64,000 nucleotides of DNA, taken from NCBI GenBank assembly GCA_907165135.1, contig OU015569.1:7998501-8062500 (forward strand), given 5' to 3'. How positions within the stretch are numbered: the first letter of the stretch is position 1; every line of letters starts with the position of its first letter. Origin of the DNA: Oikopleura dioica (lineage: Eukaryota > Chordata > Appendicularia > Copelata > Oikopleuridae). Below are positions 11,738 to 23,432 of the stretch, in pieces. Below the pieces are notes generated by a model. That model was not told where the DNA came from, searched no databases, and saw nothing but the letters and a program-made list of their open reading frames with translations. The translations under genes and the position numbers were made by a program.

Positions 11738-13988
11738 TACAATATGAAAAAAGCTTTTCGTTCTTTTCTCGAAGATTGCCTCTTCCCAAAGAAAGAGAAA
11801 AAATGCGGAGGAATCAACGAGGACTCACTCCTGCTCATAAACGCACTTTTTGGCTATTCTATGAAATTGTTAAGTAAGATAGTTTTACACGTTTAAATAA
11901 GCGAAATGGAAAGCTGACTCTAAAATAGAGGTGCTGGCGACAAATTACAAATTTGTCGATTCCACGGCAGGTTCCTCGAAAGATCTTTGATGGGGGAATG
12001 ATAAGAGTGATGGGCGTGAGCTGCGGGAGTGAGTAGAGTCGGCGGAGAGAGCTTCTCCTTGCTGCAGTTAGTTCGGTCCTCTTTGCCTTTTTCTGATACA
12101 CGGTTTCGGCCCTTTCTTAAAGAGTGGTTCGGTCCGTATTTCTATTTGTCCTGAGCTGGGGCTGGCCAATGAGGAAGGCCAATTGGCGAATAGAGCGCCT
12201 GGATTGGCTTCCCTGGCCATTGCTCTTGGGCTGCCTCGCTAGCCTCCCTGTGGCACTTGGTTCATCGACTAGCTCCTAATGAACCTGTTAGTATTTAGCT
12301 AGGCGAGGCCTGGGCAGGAGTTGTTTACGAGAGCGTTTCTAAAACTATTCTAGATAAGTGGTCGATCTCTCTCGTCAACCGCACAAAGAAAGAAACTCTC
12401 GAGAAAATGAGGGAAATAGAAGAAAGATCAGAATCGAGGAAGAAGTTCGACGAAATATAACCTATTGCCCCACACAGTTGACGATAGTTTTCCATGTCCA
12501 GCTGAGGATGCATCAGTCGGAGGGAATACTTGAGCAGCTCGCTAGAGTAGTCAAAGGTGAGACAGAAGTTGCCCCAAGGCGCCCCCGTGTGACTGGGCAT
12601 ATAGACGACGGTGTATTATCCACCACCAACTCCGAAAAGCAAACGAAACAACAATCTTTCCACGGGGCATACACTCTTTAGCCCCCATCCCCGCCTCAAC
12701 CTCGTGACTCTATCCGAAATAGATAGACTCGCAGTTATTTTTACGGTTTGAAGCGTCGTTTCAATTTATGGTTTATGTCATTAATTCCGTCTTTTCCCTT
12801 GAAGACTATAAACTTTCGGGCTCATATCTATTTCACTTTTGCTGATCCGAAAAGGGACCCCTGCTGCTCTCGTCTTTGACAGACAGTGATGTCCAGAATT
12901 GATTTCGGGCTGGTTGAGTTTCGGCTATTGTGATTTTGTCTGTCGGCGGAGGATTTCTTTCCTTTGTGTGCTCAATGCGGCCGAGGCGCTTTTAACCACT
13001 CGTGCTGAGTTGGTTTCTTCCACCAGAAAAATACGAACACGCGTTTTCTGCGTCGTGTCTAGAACCATCAAAATAAATGTCCAACTTTTCGACTTGTCGC
13101 CCACCCACTGCTTTTCTCCCAAGCTCACTTCCATAAGCGACAAGACAAAACTCACACTTTGAGAATTTTTTTACTTTTTCAACTTGGATGGGAACGTAAC
13201 GAAGCAGCTTTGAGTTCTGATAAAGGCTCGGAGCTGCGTTTTTTACTTTTCCCGCCAAGACAAGCCGCCTAAAACAAAGCTAAAAACTTGACTACGCCTG
13301 GACGTAAACTCTTTGTAAGAACGAGAGATTTTTTATTTCAAACTTGAAGCTGTTTATTTGAGAAATAATACTAAAAGAAAGCTGTTAGAGCTCTCTAAAA
13401 CGCACGAAGGGTAGAAATTAATTCAGTCACATGGTTCCATTGAATTGTAGACTAAATGCTTATAAATCAAAATAAATGTCGCGAAATGATACTTTCTAAT
13501 GTCTTGAGCCACGTTGAGCGCTCAATATTGTGATAGAATTATGGCGACGAGAGAGTGAAGCACGTTTGGCTATTCTGACTGTCAGAGTGCAGATTAGAGT
13601 CAGACGGGTGCGAGAAACATTGGCTCCGCGCCAGACGACCCTAGTGCTATTTCTTTCAAGTTCACTTCTCACGTCCGTTGTTAATCTCATTTACTCAGTA
13701 AAAATTTTAAGTAATCAGAAAATCTGTCCTGAAACAATTGTTTGAGTATATATTATGCAGCATAATTTATGCTTCCCCGATATCGTTTCTTTTCGTTTAT
13801 GGCCATTCTAGGAAACTGAAAAATTAGCAATCAGTTCAGGACGTCTTTTAGTCTCGACCCACTCTATGTCTGCTTCAACGACATAACCCATTAACATAAC
13901 AATATATGGTTCCTGTCGTCAGGAAATGTAACAATTTCTTCAGGCAATCGGCTGGAGACGAGCAAAAGTATACCGACAATTCTAGGCG
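11738..13988. other. Noncoding region upstream of Atos
   Basis: About 2.2 kb with only shadow-like open frames and no defensible exon. It precedes the Atos start and contains the CCAAT cluster near 12170. Likely regulatory, but no transcript can be assigned from sequence. Confidence 0.45.
12166..12207. promoter_or_regulatory. Cluster of CCAAT boxes
   Basis: CCAAT at 12166-12170 and 12179-12183, and its complement ATTGG at 12182-12186 and 12203-12207, within 42 bp, followed by GC-richer sequence. Such clusters are typical NF-Y sites in promoters. No gene starts within 1.5 kb, so an unrecognised 5' exon, a distal promoter or a chance cluster are all possible. Confidence 0.35.
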
Positions 13989-16091
13989 ATGGATCATCGA
14001 ACCTCAGAAATTGCAGCCGCTGTCGAACAATTAGCTACCCAGCCGCGAGAAACAACCCTCAGCAGGTATGATGCTCGAGAGCTAATAAACGCCCTAATTA
14101 AGAAGGGAGTAACAGAAGTGATTTAGACGCAAAGTAATTATACAGTTGATCTGTACGCAGCCAGACGAACACGACGTGTGCTAATAGAACGATGGAAAAT
14201 GACTTTAAAACAAGAGCCGGCGCAGGACGCCGCAGCTACACCCTCATCAATTCAACTTCGACAAAGCGTTTTCTACCAGGCCCTCAAAAGCAGCCTTCAT
14301 TTTTCAACCATCACAGCAATCCTCAAAACCGAGTTCAGAGTAACAATTCAATCTAGGTAAGGCATCGCCGCAATGAATTGTCTCGATTCAACCTTTTCCT
14401 CTAGCGAGCGATCAGGGGATTTCTTAGACCCTAACTCCCAATTTCAATTCTCGCCGAACGTCCAGAAACTTCCAGTTGCACCGCTAGATGGCGGGAAAGA
14501 ATTGCTTGTGTCCATAGAGTCTTTGCCGCGCACAACCGTGCCGGATATACTCTCCATTCTTTCTGCTTCGGCCGATCTACCTCATTTCGCTTCCACTTCG
14601 GATTGCTTTGGGCTTTCTCCTAAAAACCCTCCGCCGGCTACACCTGAGCCCATTCGACCAAACCATTCAATCCGCGCTTGTTCTTCCTCCTCATCTCGTA
14701 AGAAAGAGATTGATTTTCCTCGCTAACTCGATTATAGCGAAGACCGCCAAGTCAAGTCCTGCTCCTTCAAAAAGATTATCCGGGTTGCTGGACGACTCAG
14801 GATATGCTCATTCTTCGAACTTTTCAGCATTGGTAAGTAACGCCTTTTATTTCGTGAGTGACTGCATTTAACTTGCACGATTCCTTTAACTAAACACAGT
14901 TTTCTCTGTAGGACGATGACCTTTACTCACCCCCTTCCAAGATTACTCGACGAGAAATTTCCTCAACTACAGGCACAGTCAGGAATCTACTCACAAGTCC
15001 AGTAAGGGATCTATTTATAATCTCTTCCTTGATTTCATTTTTAGCCGATTGAAAGACAACTCAAATATCAACCTGAGGGACCTTTGCAATCGCGCAAATC
15101 ATTTAAGTTTCCAACTATCCGCAGAAATGTATCACGCTCGCTCCTTGTCAACTTCGAGGTAAATCAAGGAGCATACTTTCCGACATCTATTCCCTATTGA
15201 AGAGTTGGCATAACAGATAATAATCCTTCAGGAATCTATTTTACAAGAGCGTCTGCGATGTGTCGGAAATTTGGAAGGATTTTCAATCGATATTGGTGCG
15301 ATTGGAAGCTTCTGTCCAGCCCACCTGAGAAAGGTTTTTACCTTAATTTAAAATCATGTTTACATTTTTGTTTTAGAACCTATCTGTGCGGCATTTTGCA
15401 ACAGACGAGGACTCACTTGTAGCTCTACCTTCGCCTTACTTGGGGACAGTGAAGCTCTCGCGAAATATGAAACCTAAATCCGGCTACCAAATCCCTAAAT
15501 CTGGATACATTCAACTGGTAAGATAACTGCATTGATCAACAATTAGTCCTATAGTAACTATAAACGAATAGAGTACTAAAGATCTTCTTCAGACTTTGCT
15601 CAACCCAGAGGGCTCGGTCGTGCGCCTCTTCTCGATTTCTTACGACTTCAACGATATGCCTCCCTCCTCGCGAACATTTCTTCGACATCGCACCGTGCAC
15701 AAAGAAACAAAGAAACTACGATACCTCATCCAACTTAAGTGAGGCTATTGTCTATCAACAAAAAACTTAACGTCGGTATTTAGAGCACTAAGTTCCTTGA
15801 AGGGAACGCGATTTTACCTACATGGCGAAGTCAAGGTCGTCTTCTCAAACAGTTACAAAACTCAGGCACTTGGTGACGAAGAGTTCCAATCCTTAGTGGA
15901 GTATCCTTCTCCCAAAGTAAGTCGGTCTTGGACAAGCGAATTGCTATTATTCCTTTCAGTATTCGACCATTTCAAAGCCACCCTCAGTTCCATCGGTAGT
16001 ATCCTCCTCTGCTGCCGTCCAACGTGTCAAGAAAAATCTGACCTTTGAAGTGTCTTCCCCTGCATGTTCGGCTTCTCAGTTTGTGCCCTGA
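13989..16091 (+). CDS. ATOS: Atos (FAM214A/B) homologue
   Basis: Eleven exons: 13989-14106, 14146-14356, 14405-14697, 14738-14832, 14912-15001, 15045-15158, 15232-15333, 15377-15517, 15593-15738, 15784-15916, 15960-16091. The C-terminal half is the conserved Atos domain: NFE, ESILQERL, EGFSIDIGAIGSFCP, PYLGTVKLS, GYQIPKSGYIQLTLLNPEGS, MPPSSRTFLRHRT, LRYLIQLKALSSLKGTRFYL. The N-terminal part keeps YDARELI, LIERWKM and LLVSIESLPR. Drosophila Atossa is a nuclear regulator in macrophages; a nuclear or transcriptional role here is inferred. At about 510 residues it is much shorter than human FAM214A. The first junction (14107-14145) only works as a GA-AG intron. No AATAAA is near the stop; the first is about 0.8 kb on, near 16908. 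Confidence 0.92.
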
Positions 16092-17148
16092 ATTCAGAAA
16101 TTCCAGCGAAAGTTCATCAAGTCAGTTATATCATGTATTCGAATTATGCTATGCTGTTCTTTATGTAACGCCTCAAAAAGGTGATATTTTTTATCTAGAA
16201 ACCCATATCAGTTCCCGACTAAGTATCCAGTCACTGTTTTAGACTGTACTTTCACTAGCTACATTAAGTAGACCTATCCAGATGGATCAGCGCACTGGTT
16301 AAGGATGTATTACCCCATAATTTTCAGAGGTCCTTGCAATTATTCTCATATAAATTTCTCCATCTTCAAGTTTTTTGAATCCAGAACGTTAGTCTTTATC
16401 TCAACATTAGATATAGGCGCACTAATTTACTTTTCCCGGCGATTCTTTCTTTATGTTCGATAATCCCATCAAAACACCGCTATAAATTTCTTCTGGCTAA
16501 CGAATACGAAAAGAGCACCCGCTACCTCTTCTCAGTATTCACCCAAGTCGATCGTAATCGAAGTATCTTTCCTTACTAAAAATTTTTGATATGAAAACTC
16601 CAATAATAGATCAAACTGGTTTCCTGATGGCATAACCGGGCATAAAGCTTCCCATAAACCCTGCTTGATTCTCTTTCTGTTTCTCTTTTATTGTTACGCC
16701 GTCATAAACTTGCTTTCAATGGTCAAAGTATAACTCTTTTACTTTAAACGTAGCCAGAACTTTCAAGCTTACAAATTACAAGTTCTAATGGAACAATCAT
16801 GTACCAGTTCTTCTTTTCTTTTTCTTTACTTTACTTTCTTCGCCCAAGGTTGTGCATCGTGCACATCCAAAGGACTCACCATTCAAAGTATTCCCAACTT
16901 AATATTCTAATAAAACTCCTTTCATATATTCAAAATAGTATTCGCATGGGATATTTATTGCAGGGTTGAACTGTTCAGGCATTTAGAAATTGCTAGCATT
17001 CTTGTTGAACTCAATGTGGGCACATTCATCAGGTTCGCGGCAGCGGAGCTCGTTTAGGATATCAGTCGTTATTCCTTGTTCATTAAAGACAAGTGGTCTT
17101 GCAATTATCCCTTTTATTCGTTCAAAAGTATACCTTGCAAAGTATTAA
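16092..17148. other. Convergent 3' region
   Basis: No coding exon is supported between the Atos stop and the stop of the minus-strand lectin gene. AATAAA occurs on the plus strand near 16908 and on the minus strand near 16951, so the two transcripts may nearly meet. Confidence 0.5.
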
Positions 17149-20100
17149 TGCACATTAATTATGACTTGAATTTCAAAGGGAATCTTTTGAACTTTTCCTT
17201 GGAATCCATCGCCGCCGAAGACAAGTGAATGGTAGACCTCGTTTCCTTCACAGTCAATTTCAAATTGAGAATTAGACCCATCTGATCGAGAAATTTCGAC
17301 GACTGTATGACTTCGCGAGGTTCGTCGGATAAGGACGACGTGCTCGATGTCATCGTTTATTGAAAATGAGCTTACTTCTCGAGATGAACAGCCAGATACT
17401 TCAGCAAAATCAGAATTGATAGAGAGTTGTACTGGTCCGAATCGGGCAACTGAACCGACTGAATTCTCGCTCTAAATTTTCTTGTTTACAAAAGATGCAT
17501 AAAATAGGTGGTGGTTTAAACTTTGAAGTTCGTATGTGCGATAAGAACTTCGGGTGGCCTAAACTTTAATCGTTCCTATGTGTGACTCTTTGAGAAAGTG
17601 GCCTAAACTTTGAATTTCCCCGGAGGCGCTTCTGCCATCGGTGACTAGAGCACTGCCTGCTAAGGCCACTACGCTTTAAGCAGACCAATTAGGTTTACGG
17701 TTTTCATTCAAGGTGATGACACATGGAACTAGTCAGAGCGCCTCAGGGGAAATTCAAAGTTTAGACCACTTTCACACAGAGGAAGAATCAAAGTTTAGGC
17801 CACTTTCTCAAAGAATCGCACATGGGAACGATCAAAGTTTAGGCCACACGAAGTTCTTATCGCACGTAAGAACTTCAAAGTTTAGACCACCACCTATTTT
17901 ATTGAATGCTCACGTGGAATGAAAACGTTAGTTGATCTTCTTTGTTGAAACGTTCTACTTCGAAGTGCATTATATCTTCCGCTTCCAAGTGGAAGTTATA
18001 ACGGTCTGCTGTGTCTCTATGTCGGTGAATGCCAACACCGTCAATTGTGTTGTATACTTCAGCGTTCCTATTAATTATTGCGTTTACACCAAATACAAGC
18101 TAAAAATCAATCAAACTTACAGTGAATCGTCGTTGATATTAATTAATCGCAAACAAGCAGCCAGTGAGCGTTCCGGTGCCGAGAAAGAATCAAGTTCAGA
18201 CTCAATCCACGAAGGTATTCTCAAGTGATGACCTCCAAAAATCAATGGTGACTCGCCGAGACTGTCCGATAGAATTTTCCAAGTAACTTGTGAAATTTCT
18301 TGAGTGACAATGTCGCTATTCGTCTTCCCGTCTTCATCAGCTTTTGCATAAACCACAGCGTAGAATTTATCTAGATAAAATAAGATAATGGTGCGATAGT
18401 TTCACTTGCCTTTCCCTTTTCTGTAAATTCCGAAGTAAAGCCTAAGGTATGAGTCGTCAGTTTGAGGTCCAGCGATGTCTTCCACAACGACAGTATCTTC
18501 ATCCCAGTTAGGTCGGAACGAGAAGCGGAAAAGATTCCCGAACTTTTCTAGTGCCAAATATGAACCGAGATCTTCATTGTAAATAAGAGTAACAAGTGCT
18601 GTTTGAGTTGGTGCATTTTGGATGAAGTCCACTTGCACTTGGAGACGCTGATTGTAAATCATTTGCAAGTTAGACGCGTCAATTTGGAAGTAACTCTCGT
18701 CGCCATCGAGGCACACGCAAGTGTCAATAGCATGGTGCTGACTCTTTCCGAAGCCGTCGACTTCTTCAACACTATTGCTGAAGATGTTGTAGCAAGTGGC
18801 TATCAAGATTGACAAATATTTTTCAAGCTTTGGTCCACCTTATCACTTACCAGTCCTGGTTTAATCATATGTTCAATAATTGTATTCGGATACCCTATTC
18901 AATTGTCAATCTGTGCCTGTGTGAATGATTGGCTCATTAACAACCAACTCATGATTTGTATCGACGTCTAGAATGGTCGAGTCGTAAAGTCCAACTGCAA
19001 GACCATTGACCATCGGATTTGAAACAGCAAATAAGTTGTCCCGGCCACTGTATCCTCCTCCAAAAGTCATTTCGTAATCATCGTGATCTGAGTCAATGTG
19101 CCAATGGCGTGAACTTGCGTCCAACTGTTTATACGCAACATTCGCTTTGGGATCACAGGGATTTGCAGCACCTCCATCCTCACGCTCTAGATCAAGATTG
19201 TTTCCAAGATCATCACAGTTTAGAACGTAGAATTGCAAAAACATGGCAGATCCAGAAGATGAAATTTTTACACGAGTCCATATGTTTCTAATGAGAGGAT
19301 TGCCAGTGGAAAGCACGATCGCTTCGTCAAACTCCACGAGCTTTGCAAATAGCTCACCACGTCGAGTTTCCACAATAAGTTGAGACCCGTCTCCATCTTT
19401 TAGAGTCAAAATGTTGTTTGAAAGAGAATCAAGCTTTAGGTTGAATTCCAGCTCGAATTGATGGTGTCCGTCAAATGGAGGTGGATCGTTGATCTAAAAA
19501 ATGAAATAAAAACGTTCGATTGAGATAAATGATACTTCAACAGACTGCTTTCCAGAGAATTTCATTGAGTTCATATTATCGTCAAATCGACTCAAAAGAC
19601 CTCTTGAAGAGTCGACCAAATGTTCCAAGTACTTTAACTCCTCCTCAAAGTCATCCTTCGCCTTCAGATATTTTTCGAAGTCGGCAACAATGTTATCCTC
19701 TTCATTTTCATTAACCAGGTTTTCTGTCTAGATTCAGATTATTGCTGAGTAAACGATGTTAAAGAGTATTACCAGGGGGAGATCATTAAATTTTAGGCCT
19801 GGCAGTTGTTCGTCTTCTGCAATCTTTATGATTTCATTCATGTAGTCGATTATATTATCTGGTTCAGTATCAAGATCGAATCTATTTGCAAAGTCAATAA
19901 CATCTTCCATGTTATCACGCGCCGCTCTTATTTCTTTGGCTGGTTCCAGAACTCCTTCGAGAATGTCTGCCTCAGCTTTTTCTGGTGATAGCTGTTTAGG
20001 CAAGTGCGACGATCCAGGCATGAGATCAGAAAATGTTTGTTCAAAGTATTCAAGCTCTCTATCAACAGAAAATTCGACTTTTCCAGAGCAAATGTCTTCT

Positions 20101-22912
20101 CCAATTTTATTCGCTTGGCGCGTAGCTTCCGTCCATTCAGGCCCGGTGAACCTAGGATCATTAAGATCATAACGAAGATCCTCAAGGGTTCTTTCAGTTT
20201 CTACAATATCCTCTGCACCGCTACGAATATGGAAATCTGCGTCTCCTATAAAGCAGTGAAACTGTTGCTCCTGATCTTCGCCAAGCAAATCAACCAGAAC
20301 TCCATCACAACTTTCGTAATTCCGGATGCCAGACCCAAGTGATACTGGCGTTACATCTTCACAATAGACATTATTTACGTCAGCCCAGCAATCTGATTGT
20401 AAAAACTGCTGGAATTGTTCATCCAGCTTTGCTAATTTCGCTCGAACTTCATCCATAGCCCAAGTGAATTTTATGCACAGAGGTTCATACAGATTCTCAT
20501 CTCCCAAATTCGGGATTTGGAGCTCGCCAAAGTCGATGTTTTCACACATCCACTGCCGTTCTAGCTCTTCGAGTTTCTGCAGATAATCATTTTGGAGCGC
20601 TTTAAATGATTCCAAATTAATGTCTTTGAGCAAGATTTCAGCTTCATCGAGTTCTTTGACGTATTTCCGGAGAGCTTCCAGAGCAGCTTCAGCGTCATCC
20701 ATGTTCGCGCTAATCTCAGCCCATTGTTCACTCGCTTTAGAAATATGTTCATCGTTTTCAATCGCGCCCAGAACATGTTCAAGTCCTTCCATTGCAATTT
20801 CTGACTTAAAGCTTGCCTCGTTTACCGACAAGTCGATGGACCCGATGAAATCTGTCAGGTTTAAATATGTTTCCATAATCACGTCGACGCAGCGTGCCTG
20901 ATCAGCGAGCCAGCCATAACGCGGCCACTGCCAATCGTATTGAATGACGTCGGTGAAGTCTTCGTCGCTTACGCCCTCGAAAAACTCCCGATAAGTTGGT
21001 GCAGGATGGATGATAGAGGCGGGGTCGCGGTCAGGCCGATGCACAATGTGCCGTCGCTCTCGATGGTGGGAAAGTTCGGTACATAAGAAAGATCCCTCAC
21101 TGAAATAAAGTTGAACTTTGTTTTTGAGTTGAAATACTTACACATCGCAGCGAACAAGTCCGATTTGCATTTTTCCCTCGACCTTTTTCACCGCCAAACA
21201 GCCATTGGTGGCGGCCCGATCTTCTGATAACTTGATGTCGTGAGCAATTGTTCCATCAACCCATTGCCATTTTTCCTCCGTGTCGCCGCCCTTAGATTTG
21301 AGTCCAATCCAAGCCGAAGCGATCTTTGAATTTTGTTTGAATACATCCAGAAGGGCTTCATCCTGTTTTTCGGTAGCAACTACTGCTAGAACACGACGTT
21401 TTTCTCGGCATCCTTTCACGGCCTGAGCGTATGTCGCTCCTCCTCCAACGATGGATTGAATGTAGTATCTGTGCTTACCCTCTCCCGTCTTTCCAAGACA
21501 AACATAATGCGACAGCTTGGAATCGCAATTTTGAGTTATCCATCCTGTAGCAGTGGCAGCAACGCATCTTTTATCAGGATTAGCCGCTGGCTGATCATTT
21601 GCCCAACCATCTTTCCACGGGCTGATAACGTTTCGCGCTTCCCACGTCCAAGGAACTGGGTAAATGCCAAATTTCAATCCGAGAAATACCGGCCCGTCGA
21701 CTTCTTTGTCACTAATCTTCTCCACTAGCGCATTAAGATTTGCGGTGTTTTTAATCACGGCAAGAATTTTTCCATCTTTTGAGCAATGAGCCGAAGCTTC
21801 TTTAAAACCGTCGACGGTTCTAGACAAATCACCGGTCACCGTGTTGCCGTTCTCGAATTCAATGAAGAACTGGTCCTTCGTGTTGGAACTCTTTCTTGAT
21901 TCCAAGTTATCAAACTCGATGATGAAATCGGACTCTTCCAGCCAATCTACCTCCGGAAAAAATCCCGATCAGCAAGTGGTGCCTTTGAGAACCCAGCTGA
22001 TCCTCTGAATTCAACGGGCACGAATTCAAAGTCAGACTCTGAATAGCGGTCGATAGTTTTCACTCCTGTGCCATCGCTGAACCAACATGTTCCTTCTTCG
22101 GAGGCTCTTCCAAAACGGTCCAGAACGACTTTAAGTAGATCTGAGGTGTGTTCAGCTTCAATTTTCGAATCTTCTAGGATTGTTGACCAGAGATCTTTGA
22201 AGTCATTTTCTTTCTCCTTAAAATATTATGTTTAATAAAAAGTCTTGATATCTTAAACATACAAAAAGCTTGGCGACAGTCGTTTCTAAACGTTGAATCT
22301 GAGACGGGTGAACTTCCTCGTGAAGACTAGATTTTACAGTGTCCATCTCGTCTTCTAACTCTTGAAGAACATCTTGGACACTTTGGAATTGAACTTCGAG
22401 CTTTGCAAGTGTTGAATCGATTTGAGCCTGCATTTGATCGTTGATTTGGCGCGAGCGGATAAACTGGCTTCGCGACGCGGAGCTCATTGATGCCACTAAA
22501 GTCAAAACTGTCTGCAAAAGGGATGGAAAGCCGCTTCCAAGCGGATTTCTCACTAATAATTTCACCGACTAAAGAAGCCTCCTTGCGTAATTGCGACTCT
22601 CGCTATCAAAGGCGAGCGCACACAATTAACACACATTAACTCATATGCGCGCTTGACAAGCCAGACATTTTGGAATTAATGGAGTCAAAAAATATTGTTG
22701 GTTACGTAAGAAAAGACATATGCTTACATCCCTTTTCTTGACTGGTTGAAGTTTCACATTGTACTTTTCTTTGATTGCCTCAAACTTATCGACGAAATTT
22801 TTTGTGATTTTGGCAAGTACTTGTTGCTGATCTGGCTCTTCCATTCGTGTTGATCGTGTTAAAAAATCTTGCAGCGCAGATTTTGAATCGCTTATTTGAT
22901 TCTTGAGAATCT
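17149..22912 (-). CDS. Laminin-like protein: coiled coil, two C-type lectin domains, coiled coil, LamG-like
   Basis: Exons in transcript order: 22728-22912, 22263-22568, 21142-22216, 19773-21099, 19536-19727, 18917-19493, 18410-18799, 18121-18370, 17914-18067, 17149-17471. The first two encode charged helices. The third has two C-type lectin-like domains in tandem, ending HYVC and CDVEGSFLC, with WIGL and WQWVDG. A roughly 500-residue helical and Cys-containing section follows, then a short coiled coil leading straight into LamG-like modules (HHQFELEFNLKLDSLS, WTRVKIS), as coil meets LG in laminin alpha chains. There is no signal peptide at 22912, and that exon opens at an acceptor, so it continues from an upstream exon, plausibly the LN/LE gene just beyond. 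Open problems: a one-base frame break near 21955; the 18917/18799 junction (GC-AG or a stop at 18906). Confidence 0.7.
17502..17899. mobile_element. Foldback MITE with TA target duplication, inside an intron
   Basis: The ends AAATAGGTGGTGG and CCACCACCTATTT are flanked by TA (17500-17501, 17900-17901). The arms stay complementary for over 100 bp, and each contains several copies of GTGGCCTAAACTTTGA. There is no coding capacity. A TA duplication fits Tc1/mariner-type mobilisation. The host intron (17472-17913) is 442 nt; without the element it would be about 44 nt, the local norm. Confidence 0.85.
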
Positions 22913-23432
22913 CTGTATATGGGTTTTCAACTTATATTTTCAAATAAATAGCACGAAATTAATCAAGTTCATGAAACCAAAACTTCCGGCGTTAGCTCAG
23001 AGCATCGACCTTCATCTGTGTGGCGTGAGTTTGCCCAGGCAAAATCAAGTAGTAAGCCGCTTGTCTCTGAAGGGATCGTGAGTTGGACGCGTACCCGACG
23101 AGAACATGTTGCCAGCGACGAGTCCGAGATGAACCTTCTTTAGATGGTTTTAACAAAATGACGCGAAATTTCCAGAATAGAAACCAGTCAGAAGACTCGT
23201 CATTTCATTTTTACTGTCAAACCGGTTTCCTATGTATGTGATCGCCAGTTTCTAGATTTGTAAAAGTGGCAAAGCCGCCTAAGTCCTCTAATGTCTTTAG
23301 ATTTTTCACATTTAGTCTAATTGATGATTGACGACTCGATGTTGATCTATTATCGAGAATAAACGAGCACTTCTGGAGCTTGCGCACAAAATTAGGCTTT
23401 TCAGGGACAGGAAACAGTCGGTCGCATTGGAA

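Noticed and set aside
13530-13745. Frame antisense pair at 13496-13745
   Set aside because: Both strands open only by chance; no start context, intron or homology.
18906-18908. TGA as the end of the LamG-like gene
   Set aside because: Downstream exons continue coding in a matching phase through a GC donor just before it; kept as an alternative end only.
22985-23050. tRNA-like string GGCGTTAGCTCAGAGC
   Set aside because: It resembles the start of a tRNA with a B-arm-like GGTTC missing; no cloverleaf with acceptor and T arms can be drawn.
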